64,000 nucleotides of DNA from Flavobacterium sp. UBA2787 (GCA_002352205.1 DEHZ01000003.1:30803-94802), one strand, 5' to 3'; numbered from the stretch's first letter, positions 18,028 through 27,773 are shown. Translations and numbers: made by a program. Notes: generated by a model not told the origin, from the letters alone.

Positions 18028-18559
18028 ACACTGAAAATTTATTTACCCAAATAACCCATAATAAAAAAACTACGCCATAAATAAACAACGGAAAAACTAC
18101 GCCATGCAAAAGGTGTTCATGTTGAGGATAATGATACAAAGCAATAGCTATCAAGGCAATCCTAACAATATTAAGCAAATAAATAAGAATTGAACCCGCC
18201 AAAATGAACAATACTGTTTTTTTCCAATTTCCTTTAAAGGCAATTACAAAAGCGATAAAAAGAATAATTACACTAATCGCATTGCAGCCTTCTACTACTC
18301 TGGCGACATTTTTTTCTTCTACAAAAAGCAGGTTAGAATTTTGTTTAGAATGAGGCTCTAAATGCGAGTTATAGTTAAAAAGTTCAATAGTTTGTTGCGT
18401 TTGAACACTTACAATTTCAGTAATTGAATCCACTTCAAATGAAGAACTATCAAAGGAATTCAAATAAAATTGGTACAAAACCGTTAAAATAAGGTAGCTA
18501 AGGAAGAATTTTAATAAAAAAATTAAAAATGGCTTATATTGAAGAATGTGCTTTTTCAA
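18005..18559 (-). CDS. xrtF: Exosortase family protein XrtF
   Basis: This 184-aa integral membrane protein carries the exosortase catalytic triad: Cys92 in EGCNAIS, Arg133 in NIVRIALI and His152 in HLLHGVVF. Exosortases are membrane transpeptidases that cut C-terminal sorting signals and pass proteins to the cell surface. The lack of other signature domains and the linked small partner fit the XrtF type of flavobacteria. The start codon is TTG at 18559; no in-frame ATG lies nearby. No PEP-CTERM-like substrate was noticed in the window. Confidence 0.85.
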   Translation of the reverse strand: MKKHILQYKPFLIFLLKFFLSYLILTVLYQFYLNSFDSSSFEVDSITEIVSVQTQQTIELFNYNSHLEPHSKQNSNLLFVEEKNVARVVEGCNAISVIILFIAFVIAFKGNWKKTVLFILAGSILIYLLNIVRIALIAIALYHYPQHEHLLHGVVFPLFIYGVVFLLWVIWVNKFSVYAIQKKA

Positions 18560-18607
18560 AACGTAATTTTTAACAAAAATATGTAAATTAATGCAGTTTT
18601 GAAGTTT

Positions 18608-18615
18608 TAACTTTG
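18608..18615 (+). promoter_or_regulatory. -7 element of the GAF-domain gene
   Basis: TAACTTTG matches TAnnTTTG and ends 15 bp before the ATG at 18631. A clear -33 TTG at standard spacing was not found. Confidence 0.45.
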
Positions 18616-18630
18616 TAAAAAATTTAAGCT

Positions 18631-19086
18631 ATGAATTTGGACGTCTTAAAACCAAAAATAAGTGAGATTTCAACCTTATTTGATCTTTCACGAGAAGAAA
18701 AATTGCAAAAAATTTGTCAGTTACTTCACGACGAAGTGGATTATTACAATTGGGTCGGATTTTATTTTGCCAATCACGAGGCCCAAACTTTACATTTAGG
18801 ACCTTATGTTGGTGCAGAAACCGATCATACTATCATTCCGTTTGGAAAAGGAATTTGCGGACAAGTTGCAGTATCTAACAAAAATTTTGTAGTGCCGGAT
18901 GTTTCTGCTCAAGACAATTATATCGCTTGTAGTTTTACTGTAAAATCTGAAATTGTTGTGCCACTTTTTGTGAATGGCGTAAACATTGGTCAAATAGACA
19001 TCGACAGTCATGTGTTGGATCCTTTCACCAAAAAAGATGAAAAATTTCTAGAATTTGTAAACGAAGAAGTTGCAAAGTTGTTTTAG
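18631..19086 (+). CDS. GAF-domain protein, free methionine-R-sulfoxide reductase type
   Basis: The 151-aa protein is a single GAF domain. It has the layout of the free Met-R-sulfoxide reductases: YYNWVGFYF, LGPYVG, then Cys in GKGICGQ and Cys in NYIACSF, followed by SEIVVPLFVNG and IGQIDIDSH. The two cysteines are candidates for the catalytic and resolving residues. The enzyme would repair oxidised free methionine in the cytoplasm. It is divergent from xrtF and followed by rpsO after about 95 bp with a separate promoter. Confidence 0.82.
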   Translation: MNLDVLKPKISEISTLFDLSREEKLQKICQLLHDEVDYYNWVGFYFANHEAQTLHLGPYVGAETDHTIIPFGKGICGQVAVSNKNFVVPDVSAQDNYIACSFTVKSEIVVPLFVNGVNIGQIDIDSHVLDPFTKKDEKFLEFVNEEVAKLF

Positions 19087-19092
19087 AAAAAC

Positions 19093-19122
19093 TTGTCCAT
19101 TAAAAAAATAAAATTACCTTTG
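19093..19122 (+). promoter_or_regulatory. rpsO promoter
   Basis: TTG (19093-19095), 19 bp, then TACCTTTG (19115-19122): an exact fit to the Bacteroidota primary-sigma consensus. The start site is expected near 19128. Confidence 0.75.
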
Positions 19123-19128
19123 CAACCG

Positions 19129-19148
19129 AATTAGGAAAATCCTAAATT
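19129..19148 (+). promoter_or_regulatory. Stem-loop at the 5' end of the rpsO leader
   Basis: AATTAGGA and TCCTAAATT (19129-19148) pair around a short A-rich loop at the predicted 5' end of the transcript. It could stabilise the message or serve in S15 autoregulation; the sequence alone cannot say which. Confidence 0.4.
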
Positions 19149-19180
19149 CATACATAAAAATCATTTAATATAATATTGGA

Positions 19181-19450
19181 ATGTATTTAACGAAAGAAAC
19201 TAAAGCTGAAATCTTCGCAAAACACGGAGGAAAAGCTGAAAACACTGGTTCTACAGAAGGACAAGTTGCCCTTTTTACTTTTAGAATCGCTCACTTAACT
19301 GAGCATTTGAAAAAAAACCGTCACGATTACAACACTGAACGTTCATTAGTACTTTTGGTAGGTAAAAGAAGAAGTCTTCTTGACTACTTAAAGAAAAAAG
19401 ATGTTGTGAAATATCGTGAGTTAATTAAAGAATTAGGAATTAGAAAATAA
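19181..19450 (+). CDS. rpsO: 30S ribosomal protein S15
   Basis: The 89-aa protein is standard length for S15, with NTGSTEGQVALFTFRIAHLTEHL and LVGKRRSLLDYLKKKD, the conserved 16S rRNA-binding helices. S15 is a primary binder that nucleates assembly of the small-subunit platform. It is encoded just before pnp, the widespread rpsO-pnp order, with a terminator between them. Confidence 0.98.
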   Translation: MYLTKETKAEIFAKHGGKAENTGSTEGQVALFTFRIAHLTEHLKKNRHDYNTERSLVLLVGKRRSLLDYLKKKDVVKYRELIKELGIRK

Positions 19451-19456
19451 TCAACT

Positions 19457-19478
19457 AAGGGGCTTTGTGCCCCTTTTT
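19457..19478 (+). terminator. Terminator after rpsO
   Basis: AAGGGGC/GCCCCTT with a 5-base loop and a short T-run. It would stop or attenuate transcription between rpsO and pnp. The 140 bp that follow hold an A/C-rich leader (repeated ACAACA) with no clear promoter. Confidence 0.82.
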
Positions 19479-19617
19479 GTTTTATATATTTTAAAGTAAA
19501 GTACCCGATTGCATTTTTGGGTAAGGAATAAAAAAGTTTGGTTTTTCATTGGGTTACACAACAACTACACACAACAACACAACTAAACCTAATAATTAAT
19601 ACCAAATTAGAATTTTT

Positions 19618-21780
19618 ATGATTCCAAACGTAACAAAAGAGGTTATCGATTTAGGAGATGGAAGAACCATTTCGATCGAAACCGGAAAACTAGCGAAACA
19701 AGCAGACGGTTCTGTAGTGGTTCGCTTAGGCGATTGTATGCTTTTAGCTACAGCTGTTTCTGCCAGAACAGCAAATCCAAATGTTGATTTTTTACCTTTA
19801 ACAGTAGATTATCGCGAGAAATTTGCCGCTGCAGGAAGATTTCCGGGTGGTTTTTTCAAAAGAGAAGCCCGTCCAAGCGACAGTGAAGTATTAACCATGC
19901 GATTAGTAGACCGTGTTTTACGTCCACTTTTCCCGGATGATTATCACGCAGAAACACAAGTTATGATTCAATTAATGAGTCATGACGAAAATGTTATGCC
20001 AGATGCTCTTGCCGGTTTAGCTGCTTCTGCTGCTTTAGCTGTTTCCGATATCCCTTTTTACAATTTAATTTCTGAAGTTCGAGTTGCTCGAGTGGATGGA
20101 AAATTCATCATTAACCCAAGCAGAACTCAATTAGAACAATCAGACATCGACATGATGATTGGAGCTTCTTTGGATTCTGTTGCAATGGTTGAAGGTGAGA
20201 TGAAAGAAATTTCAGAAAAAGAAATGGTGGAAGCCATTAAATTTGCTCACGAAGCAATTAAAGTTCAAATTCATGCTCAATTGCGTTTACAAGAAGCGTT
20301 TGGCAAAAAAGAAATTAGAACTTACGAAGGAGAACCTGAAGACGAAGCTGTTTATGCCAAAGTAAAAGCAGCAGCGTATGACAAATGTTATGCGATTGCT
20401 CAAGAAGCTTCAGGAAAAAGCGAAAGAAGCGAAAAATTTGCTTTAGTAAAAGAAGAGTGTAAAGCTTTATTTACTGAAGAAGAATATGCAGAAAATGCAG
20501 ATTTAGCCGGTTTAGTTGGAAAATATTACTACAAAACAAATAAAGAAGCGGTTCGTAATGTTATCCTTGAAAAAGGAATTCGTTTAGACGGAAGAAAAAC
20601 AACTGAAATCAGACCAATATGGTGTGAAATTGATTATTTGCCATCGGTTCATGGTTCATCTTTATTTACACGTGGCGAAACACAAGCGTTGGCTACAGTA
20701 ACTTTAGGAACTTCAAGAGAAGCGAATCAAATTGACTCGCCATCAGAACAAGGTGAAGAAAAATTTTATTTGCATTATAACTTCCCTCCTTTCTCAACCG
20801 GTGAAGCAAAACCGTTAAGAGGAACATCAAGAAGAGAAGTTGGTCACGGAAACTTGGCTCAACGTGCTTTAAAAAATATGATTCCTGCAGAATGTCCTTA
20901 CACAATCAGAATTGTTTCTGAAGTTTTAGAATCAAACGGTTCTTCTTCTATGGCAACAGTTTGTGCAGGAACAATGGCCTTGATGGATGCCGGAGTTCAA
21001 ATGGTAAAACCTGTTTCAGGTATTGCGATGGGATTGATTACAGATGGACAAAAATTTGCAGTTTTATCTGATATCTTAGGTGATGAAGATCATTTAGGAG
21101 ATATGGACTTTAAAGTAACCGGAACAGCAGACGGAATCACCGCTTGTCAAATGGATATAAAAATCGACGGATTGCGTTATGACATCATGGAGCAAGCGTT
21201 AGATCAAGCTCGTGAAGGTCGTTTACACATTTTAGGTAAATTGGTTGAAACGATTGCTACTCCAAGACCTGACGTTAAGAAACACGCTCCAAAAATCATC
21301 ATGCGTACAATTCCTGGTGCTTTCATTGGTGCATTAATCGGACCTGGTGGAAAAGTAATTCAAGAATTACAAAAAGCTACAGGAACAACTATTGTTATCA
21401 ACGAAGTTGATGAGCAAGGTGTTGTTGAAATCTTAGGAACAGATCCTGATGGAATTGCAGCAGTTTTAGCTAAAATTGATTCGTTACTTTTCAAACCACA
21501 AATGGGTGAAGCTTACGAAGTAAAAGTAATCAAAATGTTAGATTTTGGTGCTGTTGTAGAATATACTGCCGCTCCAGGAAACGAAGTTTTATTACACGTT
21601 TCAGAATTAGCATGGGAAAGAACTGAAAACGTAACCGATGTAGTAAACATGGGCGATGTTTTCCAAGTGAAATACTTAGGAGTGGATCCAAAAACAAGAA
21701 AAGAGAAAGTTTCCAGAAAAGCTCTTTTACCAAGACCTCCAAGATCAGAAGAAAATAAAATTACTCCGAAGAAAGATTAA
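19618..21780 (+). CDS. pnp: Polyribonucleotide nucleotidyltransferase (PNPase)
   Basis: At 720 aa this is full length. It has two RNase PH-like domains (first about 5-230, second about 330-550), a KH domain with GPGG (about 575, [13 protein letters not shown]) and an S1 domain (about 620-690, with [10 protein letters not shown]). PNPase degrades RNA 3' to 5' using phosphate and can add tails. It is placed after rpsO, as in many bacteria. A strong terminator follows. The start is ATG in good agreement with the family N-terminus ([17 protein letters not shown]). Confidence 0.98.
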   Translation: MIPNVTKEVIDLGDGRTISIETGKLAKQADGSVVVRLGDCMLLATAVSARTANPNVDFLPLTVDYREKFAAAGRFPGGFFKREARPSDSEVLTMRLVDRVLRPLFPDDYHAETQVMIQLMSHDENVMPDALAGLAASAALAVSDIPFYNLISEVRVARVDGKFIINPSRTQLEQSDIDMMIGASLDSVAMVEGEMKEISEKEMVEAIKFAHEAIKVQIHAQLRLQEAFGKKEIRTYEGEPEDEAVYAKVKAAAYDKCYAIAQEASGKSERSEKFALVKEECKALFTEEEYAENADLAGLVGKYYYKTNKEAVRNVILEKGIRLDGRKTTEIRPIWCEIDYLPSVHGSSLFTRGETQALATVTLGTSREANQIDSPSEQGEEKFYLHYNFPPFSTGEAKPLRGTSRREVGHGNLAQRALKNMIPAECPYTIRIVSEVLESNGSSSMATVCAGTMALMDAGVQMVKPVSGIAMGLITDGQKFAVLSDILGDEDHLGDMDFKVTGTADGITACQMDIKIDGLRYDIMEQALDQAREGRLHILGKLVETIATPRPDVKKHAPKIIMRTIPGAFIGALIGPGGKVIQELQKATGTTIVINEVDEQGVVEILGTDPDGIAAVLAKIDSLLFKPQMGEAYEVKVIKMLDFGAVVEYTAAPGNEVLLHVSELAWERTENVTDVVNMGDVFQVKYLGVDPKTRKEKVSRKALLPRPPRSEENKITPKKD

Positions 21781-21801
21781 TTTTAATTTACTACTATATC
21801 T

Positions 21802-21833
21802 AAAACCCGATTCAAAATTGAATCGGGTTTTTT
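21802..21833 (+). terminator. Terminator after pnp
   Basis: AAAACCCGATTCAA pairs with TTGAATCGGGTTTT and is followed by T residues; the long GC-containing stem ends the rpsO-pnp region. Confidence 0.93.
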
Positions 21834-21864
21834 ATTGATTTTTTTTGTAATTCAACTACTACAT

Positions 21865-21896
21865 TTGTGAATATATTAACAATTATTATATATTTG
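21865..21896 (+). promoter_or_regulatory. Promoter of the outer-membrane receptor gene
   Basis: TTG (21865-21867), 21 bp, then TATATTTG (21889-21896), close to the Bacteroidota consensus. It leaves a leader of about 18 nt before the ATG at 21921. Confidence 0.6.
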
Positions 21897-21920
21897 CAAT
21901 AACGAGCCACAAAAAAAACT

Positions 21921-24338
21921 ATGACTTCCACAATACAAAGATTTCTACTTCTTATTCATTTACTATGTTTAACAACTGTTTTTGGTCAGGAATTTTCTAT
22001 TACTGGAAAAATTATCGACGAGAACAAAATAGGTATTGAAGGAACAGAAATTATATTATTGAGTGAGGGAAATATTGTTAATTCAGCTATAACTGATGTA
22101 GATGGAAATTTTACAATAAAAAATAAACCGGGTTTATATTCACTTCGTTTTTACTTTGTTGGAACAGTTATTTATCAAACTGATTTTAGTCTGGATAAAA
22201 ATATTGATCTAGGTACGCTGGAGTCATTTGACAATTCAACGCAACTTCGTGAAGTGGAAGTGACATCTAAAAAACGAATTATTGAAAATAAAGTTGACAG
22301 AACTGTTTTTAACGTAGAAAGTAGCATCCGTTCTACCGGTAGCGATGGTTTTGAATTGTTAAAAGCTACACCAGGTGTTTTTGTGTCTGGAAGTCAAATT
22401 GGTATTGTAGGGAAAAGTACTGTAAGTGTAATGATTGATGACAAAATCGTTAATTTATCCGGCAATGAATTAATCAATTATTTGCGAGGAATTAGTTCCG
22501 AAAGCATCAAAAATATTGAAGTGATTACTACTCCTCCTGCAAAATATGATGCAGAAGGAAACAGCGGTTTGATTAATATCAAATTGAAAAAAATACAGGA
22601 AGATTCTTGGGCAGTTAATCTTCGTAATTATTACATGCAAAATTCATATCCTTCCTATTTGGGCGGAGTCAGTTTTACCTTTAACAAAAATAAATTAAGT
22701 CTTTTTACAGATTACATTAGACAAAGTGGTCATGACAAATATTGGGAAAACTTATCAAACCAATTTGAAACAGAAAGTTGGGATGGAAGTACTAAAAGAA
22801 AAGATACACGTGACATTAACCGTCTTGCCTTTACTTTAGATTACAAAATATCCGAAAAGGCAAGTATCGGAACAAAATACATCGGTTTGCTAGACAATCC
22901 CGACACTGCAGACAGAAATATTACTGCTGTTTCAGATAATTCTACAAATGCTATTACATCAACTTTTTTTACTAAAGGTTTTAATAAAAACGAAAGTTCT
23001 AATCACTCATTAAACGTTTATTACATTCAAAAACTGGACACTTTGGGCAAACAAATTTCGGTTGATTTTGATTATTTTAATTACGCAGAAGATCAAAACA
23101 GAACCTTTACCACTAATGAACTTTCTCCTGAAAATACTCAAATTGGTTCTAGTTTTATCGCTAATAATACCAGCTTGCAAGAAATCTTAAACTACAGTGG
23201 AAAAGTAGATTTTGATTTGCCAACCAAATGGGCAACCTATGGTTTTGGAGGAAAAGTAAGCTTTGTTGAAAACAAAAGTAATATTGCTTTTTTTGATCTT
23301 TCCAGCGGAGTGCCCGTTTTAGACATCAATCAAACCAACAATTTTGATTATTCTGAAAACACGCAATCTGCCTACGTGAATTTCAAAAAATCACTTAGTG
23401 AAAAATGGCAAACCCAAGTAGGCTTCCGCTATGAAAACACAATCGTAGAAGGCACAACTACTTCTTTGGATGTTTCACAAAATCAAGTAAATGATTTCAG
23501 CTACAATAAACTATTTCCCTCGATATATTTGACGTATACTCACAATGAAAACCACAATTTTTCAGTCAATTACAGTAAACGAATTGGTCGACCTGTTTTT
23601 TGGCATTTGAATCCATTTAGAGTATATGTGAATTCATTTACCTACGCAGAAGGCAATCCCTTCCTACAACCTTCTTTCACCGATAATTATGAAATAAATT
23701 ACAACTTCAAAGAAAATTTAAGTTTCAAGATTTATTATTCCAATACAATTGACGGAAGTATGCAACTACCAGTAGTTGAAACAAACGATGATGAAACAAC
23801 ATTACGCTATTTTAGAGATAATTATGTAGATAGATATCAATTTGGAGGCACTATCACTTACTATTTTGATAAAATTTCTTGGTGGGAAAGTTCAAACACA
23901 ATCAATGGTTACAACAATGTAACTGCATTTATCAAAGATGTTCCCACCGAAGCAAGAAATGGATTTCAATATCATTTTTACAATTACAATACATTCAACT
24001 TAAACAAAAACAAATCGCTAAAAGCAGAGTTAAACTATGAATTTCATAGTGCTCGAAGAGATTATTATTTTTCTGCCACACAATACAACAAACTCGATCT
24101 TGGACTTCGTTATTCTTTAAAAGAAAAAGGATTAAACTTTATATTGATGGCCTCCGATGTTTTCCGAAGTTATCAAGCCGATTTTACTAGTGTTGTAAAT
24201 AATGTTGGACAGCTGAACAACAGCTATTATGATGATAGAAAAATTTTACTTGGTGTAACCTATAAATTTGGAAATAAAAAACTTACAGCTAGCCAACGAG
24301 AAACAGGCAACGAAGAAATAAAAGATCGTTTAAAATAA
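21921..24338 (+). CDS. TonB-dependent receptor-like outer-membrane beta-barrel protein
   Basis: The 805-aa protein has a signal peptide (LTTVFGQ) and a carboxypeptidase-regulatory-like domain (about 25-105). A plug region follows (about 120-215, EVEVTSKKRIIENKVDRTVF, IKNIEVITTPPAKYDAEGNSG), then a barrel (about 230-795). The PPAKYDAEGNSGLINI stretch is typical of the outer-membrane beta-barrel receptor family common in Bacteroidota. The ligand is unknown and no binding-protein (SusD) gene lies nearby. It is monocistronic, with its own promoter; the next gene starts 76 bp downstream. Confidence 0.85.
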   Translation: MTSTIQRFLLLIHLLCLTTVFGQEFSITGKIIDENKIGIEGTEIILLSEGNIVNSAITDVDGNFTIKNKPGLYSLRFYFVGTVIYQTDFSLDKNIDLGTLESFDNSTQLREVEVTSKKRIIENKVDRTVFNVESSIRSTGSDGFELLKATPGVFVSGSQIGIVGKSTVSVMIDDKIVNLSGNELINYLRGISSESIKNIEVITTPPAKYDAEGNSGLINIKLKKIQEDSWAVNLRNYYMQNSYPSYLGGVSFTFNKNKLSLFTDYIRQSGHDKYWENLSNQFETESWDGSTKRKDTRDINRLAFTLDYKISEKASIGTKYIGLLDNPDTADRNITAVSDNSTNAITSTFFTKGFNKNESSNHSLNVYYIQKLDTLGKQISVDFDYFNYAEDQNRTFTTNELSPENTQIGSSFIANNTSLQEILNYSGKVDFDLPTKWATYGFGGKVSFVENKSNIAFFDLSSGVPVLDINQTNNFDYSENTQSAYVNFKKSLSEKWQTQVGFRYENTIVEGTTTSLDVSQNQVNDFSYNKLFPSIYLTYTHNENHNFSVNYSKRIGRPVFWHLNPFRVYVNSFTYAEGNPFLQPSFTDNYEINYNFKENLSFKIYYSNTIDGSMQLPVVETNDDETTLRYFRDNYVDRYQFGGTITYYFDKISWWESSNTINGYNNVTAFIKDVPTEARNGFQYHFYNYNTFNLNKNKSLKAELNYEFHSARRDYYFSATQYNKLDLGLRYSLKEKGLNFILMASDVFRSYQADFTSVVNNVGQLNNSYYDDRKILLGVTYKFGNKKLTASQRETGNEEIKDRLK

Positions 24339-24414
24339 TTTTTTTTAGTTTTTGTAACTTTTATTTATCTCTTTACGTATAACTACATGAAACTATTATT
24401 CAAGTAGAAAATAA

Positions 24415-25278
24415 ATGAGACAGCTTAAAATCACCAAGCAGGTTACTAATCGTGAAACTGCTTCCCTAGACAAATACCTACAAGAGATTGGAAAGGTTGA
24501 TTTAATTACAGCCGATGAAGAGGTAGAATTAGCTCAACGCATCAAAGCCGGCGATCAACGTGCTTTGGAAAAGTTAACTAAAGCTAATTTACGTTTCGTG
24601 GTATCTGTTGCTAAACAATATCAAAATCAAGGACTTACACTTCCCGATTTAATTAACGAAGGAAACTTAGGTTTAATTAAAGCCGCACAACGTTTTGACG
24701 AAACCCGTGGATTCAAATTCATTTCATACGCAGTATGGTGGATTCGTCAATCTATTCTTCAAGCCTTGGCAGAACAATCTCGTATCGTTCGCTTGCCATT
24801 GAACAAAATTGGTTCTATCAACAAAATCAACAAAATGTATGCTTTGTTAGAGCAATCTAACGAAAGACCACCTTCTGCTGAAGAAATTGCAAAAGAACTT
24901 GATATGACTGTAAATGATGTAAAAGAGTCAATGAAAAACTCCGGTCGTCATTTATCCATGGATGCTCCTTTAGTTGAAGGTGAAGATTCAAATTTATATG
25001 ACGTTTTGCGTTCAGGTGAGTCACCAAATCCTGACAGAGAATTAATTCATGAATCACTTCGCACAGAAATCGAACGTTCATTAGAAACCCTAACCCCAAG
25101 AGAAGCAGACGTAGTTCGTTTGTACTTTGGTTTAGGCGATCAACACCCAATGACCCTAGAAGAAATCGGAGAAACCTTCGATTTAACTCGCGAACGTGTT
25201 CGTCAAATTAAAGAAAAAGCAATTCGTAGATTAAAACACACCTCAAGAAGTAAAATATTAAAAACTTATTTAGGATAA
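24415..25278 (+). CDS. rpoD: Primary sigma factor RpoD/SigA
   Basis: At 287 aa this is the short primary sigma form found in Bacteroidota, lacking region 1.1. Region 1.2 is at about 15-45, region 2 at about 55-125 ([30 protein letters not shown]), region 3 at about 130-205, and region 4 with the -35-reading helix-turn-helix at about 225-280 ([20 protein letters not shown]). It directs RNA polymerase to housekeeping promoters, presumably of the TTG/TAnnTTTG type seen here. A palindrome with T-run follows at 25374. Confidence 0.96.
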   Translation: MRQLKITKQVTNRETASLDKYLQEIGKVDLITADEEVELAQRIKAGDQRALEKLTKANLRFVVSVAKQYQNQGLTLPDLINEGNLGLIKAAQRFDETRGFKFISYAVWWIRQSILQALAEQSRIVRLPLNKIGSINKINKMYALLEQSNERPPSAEEIAKELDMTVNDVKESMKNSGRHLSMDAPLVEGEDSNLYDVLRSGESPNPDRELIHESLRTEIERSLETLTPREADVVRLYFGLGDQHPMTLEEIGETFDLTRERVRQIKEKAIRRLKHTSRSKILKTYLG

Positions 25279-25373
25279 ATTTTTTCTATACCAATTGCCT
25301 TTGATTTATAAAAGTAATTCGTATTTTGCGAGTCTAAAATTGACACGTATATACTAAAAATAGTAAAATTACA

Positions 25374-25397
25374 AACAGTTTAAACTGTTCGTTTTTT
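25374..25397 (+). terminator. Possible terminator after rpoD
   Basis: The perfect 16-bp palindrome AACAGTTTAAACTGTT (25374-25389) is followed by CGTTTTTT. It lies about 95 bp past the stop. The stem is AT-rich with almost no loop, so termination is plausible but not certain. Confidence 0.45.
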
Positions 25398-25410
25398 GAT
25401 TGATGATTGA

Positions 25411-25560
25411 AACTCCGGCTGATTACCGGAGTTTTGCTTTTTTGGGAAGCAAAACTCCAGTCTGTTCGCTACGCTCGGGTTCCCGGAGTTTTGCTTTTTA
25501 TGGGCGTGACCACAAGGGTCAGGCTTTCCGTTACAAGTCCTCACAAAAAACACCATTTTC
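25411..25560. repeat. Structured intergenic repeat (REP-like) between rpoD and rpe
   Basis: The 470-bp gene-free stretch between rpoD and rpe holds nested repeats. AACTCCGG/CCGGAGTT forms one hairpin (25411-25433). GGAGTTTTGC (25428-25437) is inverted as GCAAAACTCC (25449-25458) and repeated directly at 25485-25494. A GC-richer block with CGCTACGCTCGGGT and GACCACAAGGGTC follows. Such elements recur between genes in flavobacterial genomes (recalled, not tested here). An open frame across it looks spurious. Confidence 0.6.
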
Positions 25561-25726
25561 TAAAACCCAAAAAGAGCTTCCGTTGGTCGCTTTTTTGACT
25601 CAAGAAAATTGGCGTTTTTTGTTCCGGGCTTTTCACTTCAATCCTTCACGCAAATCCGTGCCAAAAAGAAAATTCAGGTTTTACACAAAACACTTCCCCA
25701 TTTGCCTTTAAAATTTTACTTTTGCA

Positions 25727-25734
25727 CAAACAAC
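25727..25734 (+). promoter_or_regulatory. -7 element of rpe
   Basis: TACTTTTG matches TAnnTTTG and ends 15 bp before the rpe ATG. The A/C-rich leader (CAACAACTACAACAACACA) is typical of Bacteroidota translation starts lacking Shine-Dalgarno sites. Confidence 0.5.
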
Positions 25735-25749
25735 AACTACAACAACACA

Positions 25750-26412
25750 ATGAAAAAAACGTTAATTGCTCCTTCAGTCTTAGCAGCCGATTTTGCCAAC
25801 CTTCAACGCGATATTGAAATGATTAATGCCAGCGATGCCGATTGGTTTCACATCGACATTATGGACGGCGTTTTTGTTCCCAACATTTCTTTCGGAATGC
25901 CGGTTCTAGAAGCCATTTCAAAACATGCAAAAAAAACAATCGATGTTCATTTAATGATTATCGACCCTGATTGCTATATCAAAACATTTGCTCAATTGGG
26001 CTCTACCAACCTAACAGTTCATTACGAAGCTTGTACTCATCTACACAGAACACTTCAGGCCATCAAAGCCGAAGGAATGAAAGCTGGAGTTGCTTTGAAT
26101 CCGCATACGCCGGTTAGTTTATTAGAAGACATTATTAACGATATTGACTTAGTTTGTTTAATGAGTGTAAACCCAGGTTTTGGAGGACAATCATTCATTG
26201 AAAAAACATATAAAAAAGTAAAAGAATTAAAAGAAATCATCACTCGCAACAACGCTTCAACTTTAATTGAAATTGATGGTGGAGTAACCAACAAAAACGC
26301 TAAACAATTAGCCGAAGCCGGAGCAAATATTTTAGTAGCAGGAAATTTTGTTTTTAAAGCAGAAAATCCGACTCAGACGATATCGGATTTAAAGAAGTTA
26401 TTGGATAATTAA
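25750..26412 (+). CDS. rpe: Ribulose-phosphate 3-epimerase
   Basis: The 220-aa TIM-barrel enzyme interconverts ribulose 5-phosphate and xylulose 5-phosphate in the pentose phosphate pathway. Family motifs are intact: IAPSVLAADFANL, HIDIMDGVFVPNISFG (metal-binding His and Asp), DVHLMI, MSVNPGFGGQSFI and EIDGGV. The ATG at 25750 is preferred to the longer open frame because the upstream 47 residues come from the repeat region and the family starts at MKKTLIAPS. It converges on the CBS gene with only a 3-bp gap. Confidence 0.97.
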   Translation: MKKTLIAPSVLAADFANLQRDIEMINASDADWFHIDIMDGVFVPNISFGMPVLEAISKHAKKTIDVHLMIIDPDCYIKTFAQLGSTNLTVHYEACTHLHRTLQAIKAEGMKAGVALNPHTPVSLLEDIINDIDLVCLMSVNPGFGGQSFIEKTYKKVKELKEIITRNNASTLIEIDGGVTNKNAKQLAEAGANILVAGNFVFKAENPTQTISDLKKLLDN

Positions 26413-26415
26413 AAA

Positions 26416-26835
26416 CTAATACTGTTTCAACAAATACTTTATTATATCTGTTGTTGTAACAATTCCAACCAACAAATCACCTTCTACAACAGGAAGTGCA
26501 TGAAATTCTCTTGAAGATAAAATTTCAGCCACTTCTTTGATGGTGGTTTCTGGCGAAACGGTAACAAGTTTTTTGGCCATGACTTGTTCAACAGTAAACA
26601 TATTGTAAACTGTAACATCTACCACTTCATCTTCGTCATCAACAGCATCGACAAAAGAAATACGCAACAAATCGGTGTAACTCAACATTCCTATAATTTT
26701 ATTACTGTTTACAACCGGAATGTGCCGAATATGGTGCTTTTTAAAAAGCATTTCTGCTTTAGTCAAATCATCCGTTAAATTGAGTTTAATAACATTTTTT
26801 GTCATGATGGTCGAAACCGGAACCTGCTTTTTCAT
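26416..26835 (-). CDS. CBS-domain pair protein
   Basis: This 139-aa protein consists of two tandem CBS domains (about 8-65 and 80-137). The first has IMTKNVIKLNLTDDLTKAE and HIRHIPVVNSNKIIGMLSYTDL, the second VMAKKLVTVSPETTIKEVA and FHALPVVEGDLLVGIVTTTDI. CBS pairs bind adenine nucleotides and act as energy or redox sensors, usually by touching another protein; the partner is unknown. The ATG at 26835 (MKKQVPVSTIM) was chosen over an upstream start that would add 22 residues of unlikely sequence. Confidence 0.88.
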   Translation of the reverse strand: MKKQVPVSTIMTKNVIKLNLTDDLTKAEMLFKKHHIRHIPVVNSNKIIGMLSYTDLLRISFVDAVDDEDEVVDVTVYNMFTVEQVMAKKLVTVSPETTIKEVAEILSSREFHALPVVEGDLLVGIVTTTDIIKYLLKQY

Positions 26836-26927
26836 CTTAATCTGCTTTAATTCTAAACAAATTTCAGCATTAAATGACCACACACAAATGACAGATATCA
26901 TAGTTTAATTGAGACTTTTTTTGTATC

Positions 26928-27740
26928 TTATTCAATCTGAAAATTTATCATTTTTCTTACTTTTTCATACAATTCAGGAAATTCTCTTCTAAAATCATCC
27001 GGTGTTTCAAAAAAATGTTCCAACAAAACGGCTATAAATTCAAAACTGTTTGAAAAAGCATAAATTCGAAAATAATTAGATTCTATTAATTTCTGAGCCA
27101 CCTGTTTTTGAGCCGTATAATCTAAAATTGCATTATAATTTCTGGCAAAAAGAATTGAGCTCTTGTCTGTTCGTTTCAACCCTTGAAAATGTATGGCGTG
27201 GGCAAATTCATGTAAGCCTAAATTCAAATTATCATTGTGGTATTCATATCCTTCCAAAAAATCTTTCCATGAAAAAACAATGGCTTTCATTCTGGGATTA
27301 AATTCTCCTTTATGCCAAGCATCATTGGAAGTAGAGTAATACGGCTCTGGATAAATGATGATTTTGTCAAACACATCAATTAAATATTTACGCATACCAA
27401 AAGTTAGCTTAACTGCTGTAGCAGCAATAAAAACTTTTATTTCATCATTCAAAACCAAATCTTCTTTGGCAATAAATTGATAGTTTGCCATAAAAGTTGC
27501 CAACCGATGCTCAAAATGTTTCTTTTTTTTATCCGAAAGACGGTTGTAAAAAGCAATTTTATGTCTTAGAATTCGCTGCTGTTCTTGCGTCAACGTTTTT
27601 GGTGAAAAATAGAAATGCACAAAAATTGGTTTGTGAAATAGTTTGGCATAAAAATACTCCACCACATAAAAAACAACAATTGAAAACAAGACAAATCCTA
27701 ATAATAAAATAACCAAAATAAAAACGTTCATGCCATCCAT
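26928..27740 (-). CDS. Zinc-dependent M90/MtfA-like peptidase with membrane anchor
   Basis: The 270-aa protein has one N-terminal transmembrane helix (about residues 6-30). The soluble domain carries a zincin motif HEFAH (His177, Glu178, His181 approximately) in LGLHEFAHAIHF, as in MtfA-type (M90) peptidases. E. coli MtfA interacts with the regulator Mlc; the target here is unknown. It is the last gene of the minus-strand run, 30 bp after the AMP ligase. The ATG at 27740 was preferred to a GTG one codon earlier. A pigment role is not indicated by the sequence. Confidence 0.82.
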   Translation of the reverse strand: MDGMNVFILVILLLGFVLFSIVVFYVVEYFYAKLFHKPIFVHFYFSPKTLTQEQQRILRHKIAFYNRLSDKKKKHFEHRLATFMANYQFIAKEDLVLNDEIKVFIAATAVKLTFGMRKYLIDVFDKIIIYPEPYYSTSNDAWHKGEFNPRMKAIVFSWKDFLEGYEYHNDNLNLGLHEFAHAIHFQGLKRTDKSSILFARNYNAILDYTAQKQVAQKLIESNYFRIYAFSNSFEFIAVLLEHFFETPDDFRREFPELYEKVRKMINFQIE

Positions 27741-27773
27741 CACTATACTTTTTGTGGTTATTTAATCAATTTA

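Noticed and set aside
25400-25711. Open frame of 103 codons across the rpoD-rpe intergenic region
   Set aside because: It runs entirely through the hairpin repeats and the rpe promoter, has no family resemblance, and its translation mirrors the repeat units.
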